6,728 nucleotides of DNA from NCBI GenBank assembly GCA_023424995.1, contig JAFADH010000320.1, positions 1 through 6,728 of the forward strand, read 5' to 3'. The notes under the pieces are model-generated. The model did not search any database, was not told the origin of the DNA, and saw only the letters and a list, made by a program, of their open reading frames with translations. Both the position numbers and the translations under genes were made by a program. Source of the stretch: Bacillota bacterium. GTDB lineage: Bacteria > Bacillota > Clostridia > Lachnospirales > Lachnospiraceae. Positions within the stretch are counted from its first letter, which is position 1, and each line of letters begins with the position of its first letter. Below are positions 1 to 5,607 of this stretch, piece by piece.

Positions 1-22
1 AATGGGTTATACCTAAACAAAT

Positions 23-66
23 AAGCAGCGGTTTTTGATTATAAGTCAAAGCGGCTGCTTTTTTAT
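23..66 (+). terminator. Rho-independent terminator of an upstream gene outside the window
   Basis: The arms AAGCAGC (23-29) and GCTGCTT (54-60) pair perfectly, and an inner TTTGA (34-38)/TCAAA (46-50) extends the hairpin around a short loop. The 3' arm runs straight into a run of six T (59-64). This is the classic intrinsic terminator layout. No gene lies before it in the window, so it would end transcription of a gene to the left. Confidence 0.75.
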
Positions 67-143
67 AAAAAAGAAATATGGCAGAGGGCGTGATAGGTGA
101 ACTCTTTTTTTCGGCGACTTTGGGTATGAGGGTTGAGTTAACT

Positions 144-192
144 AAAGCAAAGTTTTCAGGTTTATTAATATAACTTAAAGACTTTGCTTTTT
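144..192 (+). terminator. Second stem-loop with short T run, possible terminator
   Basis: AAAGCAAAGT (144-153) is perfectly complementary to ACTTTGCTTT (181-190), with a 27-base loop between. The 3' arm ends in five T (188-192) before the sequence becomes mixed. The stem is AT-rich and the loop is long for an intrinsic terminator, so it could be a back-up terminator or an unrelated leader structure. It has no link to a known riboswitch class that I can see. Confidence 0.45.
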
Positions 193-438
193 AAATATCT
201 TTAAAATATACCGTTGTAAGAAAATCTTAAGGATTTCGTAGGATGGAAATAATAATTCTCTCATTATTCTGTGGTTAAATAATAACATCACAAAACAAGG
301 AGATGGATCAATGATATAAAAAAAGGAATTGTAAAGCAGGTAGACAGAAATAATATCGGATCTTTAACTCATCTGCATCTTGTCTGCATTTTGTTACTGT
401 AATATTTGTAAAGCAAATAAAGAAACGAGGATTTACGT
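193..438. other. Non-coding leader before the amidase gene
   Basis: I see no gene here. ATG codons at 304 and 311 reach stops within a few codons. An open stretch at about 316-400 encodes roughly two dozen codons without a usable start. TTGTCT at 380-385 with AT-rich sequence 14-17 bases later could be a weak promoter, but no good -10 hexamer stands out. The leader most likely holds the amidase promoter in an unresolved position. Confidence 0.5.
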
Positions 439-1134
439 ATGAACAAAAGAATTTATAATAGAGTAAGATTTTTGGGGTGTATTTTATTACTGATAATTAT
501 AATCTTAATATGGTATAAAATGAAATACTATAACAATGAACAAGTATATAATGAACAAGAATATAATGAGGATCTTGGTACGACAGATAAATTATATACA
601 GTGGTGATTGATCCGGGGCATGGCGGAAAAGATGTGGGCGCAACAGGAGCAAGCGGTTTATATGAGAAGGACTTTACTCTGAGTTTGTCAAAGAAAGTAA
701 AGGATATCTTGGAAAAAGAAGAAAAGATAGAAGTTTATATGACAAGGGAAGAGGATACTTTTATTTCAACGGTAGATAAGTATAGACCGAAATTTGCAAA
801 TGAATTAGATGCAGATTTGTTTATCTCGATCCATGGAAATACATATAAAGATCCAAATGTATCCGGTACAGAAGCATATTATTATCATGAGAAGTTTAAG
901 TCCTTTGCAGAAACCGTATATAATAATGTGGTTAGTTCGACAGGTTTTAACGATCGGGGGATTAAGAACAAAGACCTGTTTGTGGTGAGATATACAGACA
1001 TGCCGTCCGTTTTGCTGGAGATCGGATATCTGACAAATCCTCAGGAAGAACAGCTGATGTTTAATGATGAATTTCAATCTTCCGTTGCAGAAGCTATAGC
1101 TGATGGAGTGAAAGAATATTTAGAAATTGAGTGA
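439..1134 (+). CDS. N-acetylmuramoyl-L-alanine amidase, membrane-anchored, CwlD-like (Amidase_3)
   Basis: This 231-residue zinc hydrolase should cut the amide bond between N-acetylmuramic acid and the stem peptide of peptidoglycan. Residues 11-26 form one strongly hydrophobic segment after a basic start, so the protein is probably a signal-anchor with its catalytic domain outside the membrane. A short linker rich in Tyr, Asn and Glu (about 30-47) follows. Residues 54-229 are the Amidase_3 domain: DPGHGG with H61, the EKD zinc glutamate E76, SIHGN with H132, and LLEIGYLTN with catalytic E194. All expected zinc and catalytic residues are present. Length, single anchor and lack of SH3 or SPOR repeats resemble CwlD, the sporulation amidase that makes muramic delta-lactam in cortex, but other short amidases look the same, so the symbol is withheld. 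The start has GAGG at 427-430. No convincing terminator follows. Confidence 0.9.
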   Translation: MNKRIYNRVRFLGCILLLIIIILIWYKMKYYNNEQVYNEQEYNEDLGTTDKLYTVVIDPGHGGKDVGATGASGLYEKDFTLSLSKKVKDILEKEEKIEVYMTREEDTFISTVDKYRPKFANELDADLFISIHGNTYKDPNVSGTEAYYYHEKFKSFAETVYNNVVSSTGFNDRGIKNKDLFVVRYTDMPSVLLEIGYLTNPQEEQLMFNDEFQSSVAEAIADGVKEYLEIE

Positions 1135-1196
1135 TACAAGTAAAATAGCTTAATTCGCTTAAAAACTTCTTTTGTTTTTTCATATACAACAGCTGA

Positions 1197-1393
1197 AAGG
1201 GAGATTTAAGAATTAAAACCAAATTCAGAGAGACTGACTTGAACAAAGCACGTTTTGAGAATGAAATTGATATCTTATCTGAGGATACCCCGTTACAGAG
1301 AGAAAACTGCATGATATGACTATTTGATTAGATGGTTTATATGATATAATGGTAGAGCTGGAAGAAAAAACGGAAGATGCAAAGCTAAGGTGA
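1197..1393 (+). pseudogene. Decayed coding fragment, possibly from a serine recombinase
   Basis: Frame one is open from 1197 to a TGA at 1317-1319 and contains a charged helical stretch ending in SEDTPLQRENCMI. A second frame continues the same character from 1328 to a TGA at 1391-1393 with LDGLYDIMVELEEKTEDAKLR. Read together, with a frameshift near 1314-1328, they form one coiled-coil-like segment of about 60 residues. From memory this resembles the helical linker near the C-terminus of large serine recombinases. There is no start codon with a ribosome binding site and no catalytic domain, so it is a relic at best. The family assignment is an inference and could be wrong. Confidence 0.35.
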
Positions 1394-1449
1394 CGTTCTG
1401 TGGAAATGAACGTTATCACATTATACTGTCAGGGAAAGAGAGGAAGACT

Positions 1450-1714
1450 ATGAAGAAGTTATTCAAGCCGCATAAACTGATGAAAGGCGATACGGTTGCA
1501 ACCGTTAGCTTATCCTGGGGAGGCGCCGGAGATAAGGATTTATTATGGCGGTATCGTGTGGGGAAGCAGCGGCTTGAGCAGCAATTCGGGCTTAAGGTAA
1601 TAGAAATGGAACATACCTTGAAAGGCTCTGATTATCTTTACAATCATCCGGAAAAACGCGCGCAGGATTTTATGAACGCTTTTTCTGACCCATTTAGAGT
1701 CAGGAGTTATTTAA
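1450..1714 (+). pseudogene. Truncated S66 peptidase (LD-carboxypeptidase/MccF family) with internal deletion
   Basis: The start at 1450 is supported by AGAGAGG at 1437-1443. The first 80 residues match the N-terminal domain of S66 serine peptidases: a KGDTVA strand near residue 13, SLSWGGAGD, LWRY, then an HPEKRAQDFMNAFSD helix. Family members are usually about 300-350 residues. Here homology stops at about base 1690. At 1694-1714 another frame reads LESGVI followed by TAA, which looks like the usual end of this family, so the middle of the gene seems to be lost with a frame change. The Ser-Glu-His catalytic residues belong to the missing part, so the product cannot be an active peptidase. 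In the original frame translation would run on through unrelated residues to a TGA at 1741-1743 (97 residues). The intact enzymes cut muropeptides or microcin-type conjugates. Confidence 0.75.
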
Positions 1715-1816
1715 ACAATAATGCATCAAAATCAGCTGCTTGATGAGGCGGGATAGGATTAAGAGAGATAATGTATTTTACTTGCTTAATATTATAATAA
1801 AAAAGGAAGGAATAAT

Positions 1817-3535
1817 ATGCTTAGAAGTCAAAAAATGCGTAATATAGCAGCTGAGATGGACTCGTTAAAGATAGGTGCCGGCTGGAAGATAGAGGATTTA
1901 GCCAAACCGCAGATCATGGTACAAAGCTCGTGGGGTGACAGTCACCCGGGAAGTGTCCACCTTGGGAAACTTGTTGAAAAAGTAAAGACCGGAGTTGCAG
2001 AAAAAGGTGGAAAGCCGGCTCAATATACAGTAACTGATATTTGTGACGGAATCGCACAAGGTCATAATGGTATGAACTATTCACTTGTCTCAAGAGAAAT
2101 GATAGCTAATACAATTGAAATCCAGATAAATGCCACTCCTTTCGACGGTGCAGTGTTTTCGGCTTCATGCGATAAAGCGGTTCCGGCACATCTTATGGCA
2201 ATTGCAAGAAATAACATACCTTCAATATTTGTACCCGGAGGCGTTATGACCGCGGGACCGGATAACCTGACCCTGGAACAGATCGGCACTTATTATGCAA
2301 ACTTTTTAAGAAATGAAATTAGTTTAGAGCAATATAACTATTACAAGGAAAATGCCTGTCCCGGCTGCGGTGCCTGCCAGTTTATGGGTACCGCATCAAC
2401 AATGCAGATTATGGCGGAGGCTTTGGGCATAGCTCTTCCGGGATCGGCATTAATGCCTGCTGATAAGCATGATTTGTACGAGACGGCTGAAGATGCCGGA
2501 AATCAGATTTTAAAGCTCGTTGAGCTTGACCTTACCCCTGATAAGATAATGACACGGAAGGCTTTTGAAAATGCAATCATGGTACATGCGGCCATTGCCG
2601 GTTCTACAAATACATTACTGCATCTGCCTGCCATTGCGAATGAACTAGGTATATTAATCGATGCCGGTTTGTTTGATGAAATCCACAGGAGAATACCTTA
2701 TATTGTAAATGTCCGTCCAAGCGGTAAATTCCCCGCAGAGTATTTCTGGTATGCCGGTGGGACTCCGGGTGTAATGGAGCAGATAAAAAAACATCTGCAT
2801 CTGGACGTAATTACTGTTACCGGCAAAACCCTCGGTGATAATCTTGAGGAACTAAAAATAAATGGCTATTACGAAAAATGTAATGAGTATCTAAAGGATA
2901 AAGGTGTTACCAGAGATCAAGTGATTATGGATTTTGGCACTCCTCTTCAAAAACACGGAGCAGTAGCAGTTCTAAAGGGTAATCTTGCTCCGGAAGGTGC
3001 TGTTGTCAAACATTCTGCAGTATCAATGGAAATGCGTCAGGTCACATGTATAGCAAGGCCGTTTAACTGTGAAGAAGAAGCATATAAATCTGTAATTGAA
3101 AAAAGGATAAAACCCGGTGACGCTGTTTTTATAAGATATGAAGGACCCAAAGGTTCAGGCATGCCCGAGATGTTTTATACAACTGAAGCTATTGCTTCCG
3201 ATCCTGAATTAGCAAGATCCGTAGCCCTTATAACGGATGGAAGATTTTCAGGTGCTTCAAGAGGGCCGGCTATCGGTCATGTATGTCCGGAAGCTGCTGA
3301 GGGAGGGCCGATTGCTTTAGTAGAAGAAGGTGATTTGATTAGAATTGATATTCCTAATCGTATCCTTGATATCATAGGCGTTAATGGCGAAAATAAAACA
3401 CCTTACGAAATTGAACAAATTCTAAAGGAAAGAAGGAAACAACTAGTCATGCCGAAATTAAAGGAGAAGACAGGAGTTTTGAAAATGTACTCCAAGCTTG
3501 CAGTATCGGCTATGAAGGGCGCATATATGGATTGA
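1817..3535 (+). CDS. IlvD/Edd-family dehydratase (dihydroxy-acid or sugar-acid dehydratase)
   Basis: This 572-residue cytosolic iron-sulfur enzyme should remove water from a 2,3-dihydroxy acid to give a 2-keto acid. Visible motifs are CDGI at 76-79, SCDK at 117-120, CPGCGAC at 181-187, GPKGSGMPEM at 443-452, DGRFSG at 474-479 and a closing GVLKMYSKLAVSAMKGA. By family knowledge C118 and a cysteine of the 181-187 group bind the cluster, D77, D119, carbamylated K120 and E451 bind magnesium, and S478 is the catalytic base. HPGSVHL at 43-49 has Gly where the [2Fe-2S] members carry a third cysteine, so a [4Fe-4S] type like E. coli IlvD is expected. The CDK motif is followed by AVPAHLMA instead of the usual PGM, and the GPKGSGMPE loop is closer in length to Edd than to IlvD. 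No ilvB, ilvC or leu gene is nearby, so valine/isoleucine synthesis is not assured. GGAAGG at 1805-1810 supports the start. Confidence 0.85.
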   Translation: MLRSQKMRNIAAEMDSLKIGAGWKIEDLAKPQIMVQSSWGDSHPGSVHLGKLVEKVKTGVAEKGGKPAQYTVTDICDGIAQGHNGMNYSLVSREMIANTIEIQINATPFDGAVFSASCDKAVPAHLMAIARNNIPSIFVPGGVMTAGPDNLTLEQIGTYYANFLRNEISLEQYNYYKENACPGCGACQFMGTASTMQIMAEALGIALPGSALMPADKHDLYETAEDAGNQILKLVELDLTPDKIMTRKAFENAIMVHAAIAGSTNTLLHLPAIANELGILIDAGLFDEIHRRIPYIVNVRPSGKFPAEYFWYAGGTPGVMEQIKKHLHLDVITVTGKTLGDNLEELKINGYYEKCNEYLKDKGVTRDQVIMDFGTPLQKHGAVAVLKGNLAPEGAVVKHSAVSMEMRQVTCIARPFNCEEEAYKSVIEKRIKPGDAVFIRYEGPKGSGMPEMFYTTEAIASDPELARSVALITDGRFSGASRGPAIGHVCPEAAEGGPIALVEEGDLIRIDIPNRILDIIGVNGENKTPYEIEQILKERRKQLVMPKLKEKTGVLKMYSKLAVSAMKGAYMD

Positions 3536-3583
3536 ATATAGTACTGGCTTTGGATAGCGCGAGTAAACAGTAAACCTTAATCC

Positions 3584-3618
3584 GGGCGTGAGAGTATTAA
3601 CTTTCACGTCTTTTCTTA
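3584..3618 (+). terminator. Rho-independent terminator after the dehydratase gene
   Basis: GGGCGTGAGAG (3584-3594) pairs with CTTTCACGTCT (3601-3611) through eleven pairs including three G-T pairs, around the loop TATTAA. The 3' side continues as a T-rich tail (TTTTCTTAT). It lies about 50 bases past the dehydratase stop and probably makes that gene a single transcription unit. Confidence 0.75.
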
Positions 3619-3660
3619 TAGATAAATAATTAATTTCCGAACTTCTGTTTCCTTATTTAA

Positions 3661-3911
3661 ATGGATTGGGATGAGATGCCAGATATGAGTCTTAAAGAAA
3701 AACTTCCTTTGCTACCGCATTTTTTCTTACCAGAAGCATATAAGGATCTGAAAGAAACTCCCATTCAATATAGGCATGATTTGTTAAGTACATCCAATAA
3801 AGTTATACCGGTAAGTAATTTTTTATAGATTTGACAGATGAAAATCTTCTTATAACTTCTTACATTTATTGGGATATAGTTATTTATGGTACACTAAGAC
3901 GTTATCATTAA
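3661..3911 (+). pseudogene. Small unrecognised gene broken by a frameshift at a T6 run
   Basis: An ATG at 3661 opens 55 codons that stop at 3826-3828. Their composition looks coding (SLKEKLPLLPHFFLPEAYKD, then a YRHDLL segment). Just before the stop is a run of six T (3819-3824). In the frame reached by adding one T there, the sequence continues as IDLTDENLLITSYIYWDIVIYG up to a TAA at 3909-3911, which also looks coding. A full version would be about 83 residues. There is no clear ribosome binding site and a stop codon lies directly before the ATG, so it may be a piece of a longer lost gene. I do not recognise the family. A sequencing error in the T run or ribosomal slippage are alternatives to real decay. 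Confidence 0.4.
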
Positions 3912-3949
3912 CGGATCATACACTAACATTGGAAAGAACCAGAATTTGC

Positions 3950-3978
3950 TTGACAAAATTAAGCCTAAGAACGATAAT
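3950..3978 (+). promoter_or_regulatory. Sigma-A-type promoter of the tetR-family gene
   Basis: A perfect -35 hexamer TTGACA (3950-3955) is followed after exactly 17 bases by GATAAT (3973-3978), five of six matches to the -10 consensus. Transcription would start near 3985, at the edge of the palindromic site at 3986-4003, and give a short leader ending at the ribosome binding site. An extended -10-like TGGTACACT at 3887-3895 is a weaker alternative upstream. Confidence 0.75.
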
Positions 3979-3985
3979 AAAGAAA

Positions 3986-4003
3986 ACATACATGCGTATG
4001 TAT
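3986..4003. promoter_or_regulatory. Palindromic operator O1, predicted TetR-family binding site
   Basis: ACATAC and GTATGT arms flank a central ATGC, giving a near-perfect palindrome. The same 18 bases, ACATACATGCGTATGTAT, recur at 4719-4736 before the ATPase gene. The site begins about eight bases after the -10 element and ends just before the Shine-Dalgarno, so a bound repressor would block transcription of its own gene. The TACATAC/GTATGTA character recalls AcrR-type operators. Confidence 0.75.
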
Positions 4004-4005
4004 TC

Positions 4006-4010
4006 GGAGG
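4006..4010 (+). promoter_or_regulatory. Ribosome binding site that fixes the TetR start at 4018
   Basis: GGAGG at 4006-4010 lies seven bases before the ATG at 4018. The reading frame is open further upstream to about 3946, but that upstream start falls within the promoter and has no ribosome binding site, so 4018 is preferred. Confidence 0.85.
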
Positions 4011-4017
4011 TGAGTAT

Positions 4018-4662
4018 ATGCCGCGTCACGACCCGGACCAAAAAACGAAGCAGTATATATTGGAAACTGCTATGCGCCTTTTTTCGGAAAAGGGATTAGA
4101 GAATGTGAATGTTGAAGATGTTGTAAAGGAGGTTGGTGTAACCCGCGGGGCTTTCTACCATTATTTCAAATCCCGCGAAGAATTGATTTCCGGTGTTATG
4201 TATAAGTCTTTTAACGACAATAACCCGTTTACCCTCGCCCATAAGCAGGAAGGGCTTAATGCTCTTGAAAAACTTCGATTTGTGTTTAAACTTGATCTCC
4301 GTCCCCGTTTGGATATGAGTGATAGTTTGAGAACCGAAATGCTGAAATTAGCAGGTAATCCTGTTGTCTTTAAGAATGAAACGCTTTTCCAAGCAAATGT
4401 GGTAGCCCCTCATGTTGAAAGACTATTGCTTGAGGGAAATGAGGACGGCTCAATTTCTGTTAAATATCCAAAACAAGTATCACAAATTCTTTCCCTGCTG
4501 ATTGCTTCGTGGTTAAGCTCTTTTTCATTTCAAGTGCCTTATAAAGAGTTTGCCGATAAAGTTTCATTCCTTGAACAGCTGGGGGAAGTGTTGGGCGTAC
4601 CTTTTATGGATAAGGAAATGAAAGAGCTTCTTTTAGAAATAGGCAAACGTGAATTTGAATGA
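4018..4662 (+). CDS. TetR/AcrR-family transcriptional repressor of the adjacent ABC exporter
   Basis: The 214-residue protein has the one-domain TetR layout: an N-terminal DNA-binding domain (about 8-56) and a helical ligand and dimer domain (about 75-210). The helix-turn-helix is at roughly residues 31-50, reading VEDVVKEVGVTRGAFYHYF, followed by KSREEL, the standard family sequence. The C-terminal domain is divergent as expected and does not reveal the ligand. Two copies of one palindrome, one over its own transcription start and one before the ATPase gene 96 bases downstream, strongly suggest that it represses itself and the pump and lets go when a pump substrate binds. It is transcribed in the same direction as the transporter, unlike the divergent arrangement often seen for this family. 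Family assignment is firm; target and ligand are inferred. Confidence 0.92.
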   Translation: MPRHDPDQKTKQYILETAMRLFSEKGLENVNVEDVVKEVGVTRGAFYHYFKSREELISGVMYKSFNDNNPFTLAHKQEGLNALEKLRFVFKLDLRPRLDMSDSLRTEMLKLAGNPVVFKNETLFQANVVAPHVERLLLEGNEDGSISVKYPKQVSQILSLLIASWLSSFSFQVPYKEFADKVSFLEQLGEVLGVPFMDKEMKELLLEIGKREFE

Positions 4663-4672
4663 AAAAACTAAA

Positions 4673-4714
4673 GTCTTAGATTTACTGCCTTTAAGAGGCA
4701 GTAAAATTTAAGAC
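4673..4714 (+). promoter_or_regulatory. Strong hairpin between repressor and transporter genes
   Basis: TTTACTGCCT (4681-4690) and AGGCAGTAAA (4696-4705) are perfect complements around a five-base loop, and GTCTTA (4673-4678)/TAAGAC (4709-4714) add six more pairs beyond a small internal bulge. The sequence after the 3' arm is not a T run, so it is not a standard intrinsic terminator. It could dampen read-through from the repressor gene, stabilise an mRNA end, or be a DNA site. TAAAAT at 4702-4707 is a possible -10 hexamer, but no well-spaced -35 goes with it. Confidence 0.5.
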
Positions 4715-4738
4715 CTATACATACATGCGTATGTATAG
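4715..4738. promoter_or_regulatory. Palindromic operator O2 before the ABC genes
   Basis: Ten-base arms CTATACATAC (4715-4724) and GTATGTATAG (4729-4738) pair without mismatch around ATGC. It contains the whole 18-bp site found at 3986-4003, with longer symmetry, so it may be the stronger of the two. It ends six bases before the ribosome binding site of the ATPase gene. Confidence 0.75.
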
Positions 4739-4758
4739 AAACGAAAGGGGAAGAAAAT

Positions 4759-5607
4759 ATGATTAAAAATTTCATTGAAGTTTCGGGGTTAAAAAAATCC
4801 TTCAAAACAAACCATGTTTTGAAAGATGTCAGCTTTACCATTCGCAAAGGCAGTATCTTCGCTCTGCTCGGCTCGAATGGTGCAGGAAAAACAACTGTTG
4901 TTAAAATTCTTTCCACTTTGACGAAGCCGGACGGCGGTAATGCTGCCATCAGCGGCTTTGATGTAGTACACCAGGGGGACTATGTACGTGGGTGTATTAG
5001 TTTAACGGGGCAGTTTGCGGCAGTAGATGAAGTTTTAACGGGCAGAGAAAACTTAAATCTTATGGGGCAGCTGAGGCGCCTGACAGATGTTAAAAGCAAG
5101 GTGGACGAGTGGCTATCCTTTTTCAATTTGGAGGATGCGGCTAACCGAAAAGTATCCACCTATTCCGGTGGTATGCGCCGCAGATTGGATATCGCCATGA
5201 GTCTTATGGGCAGCCCGCAAGTGCTTTTTCTCGACGAGCCCACCACAGGGCTTGATCCGCAAAGCCGTATCGCTATGTGGGATTTGGTAAAGGGCTTAGC
5301 AGCGGGAGGAACAACGGTGTTTCTCACTACGCAATATTTAGAAGAAGCAGAGTATCTTGCCGACAATATTGCCATTCTTCATGGCGGTAGGATACTCGCA
5401 GAAGGCACACCGCAATATCTCAAAGAGATAATGCCGCAGCGAGGCGCACAACTAAATTTCCAAAGTGAAAGAAAAGCCACAGAAGCTATGAAAATCTTAA
5501 ATAATAATGGCATTGCCGTTGATCGCGTTGAGCAGAACCTGCCCTCTTTGGAAGATGTATTTCTAACGCTGATTGATGAAAAAAAGGAGGGCAGAAAACA
5601 TGAGTAA
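4759..5607 (+). CDS. DrrA-type ABC transporter ATP-binding protein
   Basis: This 282-residue ATPase powers an exporter formed with the permease encoded next to it. One nucleotide-binding domain covers about 5-222: Walker A GSNGAGKTT at 38-46, Q-loop Q85, signature YSGGM at 135-139, Walker B VLFLDE at 155-160, D-loop GLD at 164-166 and the switch region TTQYLEEAE at 190-198. Position 192 is Gln where most ABC ATPases have His; this substitution is typical of the DrrA (daunorubicin resistance) group. The tail (about 230-282) carries LEDVFLTL at 264-271, the C-terminal element also seen in that group. AAAGGGG at 4744-4750 supports the start. The gene follows operator O2 and overlaps the permease gene by eight bases. 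The exported compound cannot be told from sequence. Confidence 0.93.
   Translation: MIKNFIEVSGLKKSFKTNHVLKDVSFTIRKGSIFALLGSNGAGKTTVVKILSTLTKPDGGNAAISGFDVVHQGDYVRGCISLTGQFAAVDEVLTGRENLNLMGQLRRLTDVKSKVDEWLSFFNLEDAANRKVSTYSGGMRRRLDIAMSLMGSPQVLFLDEPTTGLDPQSRIAMWDLVKGLAAGGTTVFLTTQYLEEAEYLADNIAILHGGRILAEGTPQYLKEIMPQRGAQLNFQSERKATEAMKILNNNGIAVDRVEQNLPSLEDVFLTLIDEKKEGRKHE
5586..5590 (+). promoter_or_regulatory. Ribosome binding site that fixes the permease start at 5600
   Basis: GGAGG at 5586-5590 sits nine bases before the ATG at 5600, inside the end of the ATPase gene. An in-frame ATG at 5573 lies upstream of this site and has no comparable sequence before it, so 5600 is preferred. The overlap of start and stop suggests coupled translation of the two subunits. 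Confidence 0.85.

Noticed and set aside
193..438. Riboswitch or T-box in the amidase leader
   Set aside because: I see none of the conserved core elements of a known class, and the following gene is not a usual target of one.
1390..1449. GTG start giving a longer S66 fragment
   Set aside because: The added 20 codons lie outside family homology and the ATG at 1450 has a well-placed AGAGAGG.
1793..1798. Perfect TATAAT before the dehydratase gene as a promoter -10
   Set aside because: It would start transcription at the ribosome binding site itself and has no -35 hexamer at proper spacing; AT-rich DNA produces such matches often.
3946..4017. Longer N-terminus for the TetR protein
   Set aside because: These 24 codons cover the promoter and operator and have no ribosome binding site, while GGAGG precedes the ATG at 4018 and family members begin close to that residue.
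3869..4099. 76-codon + strand frame overlapping the TetR start
   Set aside because: It spans the promoter, operator and the beginning of the repressor in another frame, has no ribosome binding site and gives an Arg/Thr-rich translation typical of a shadow.
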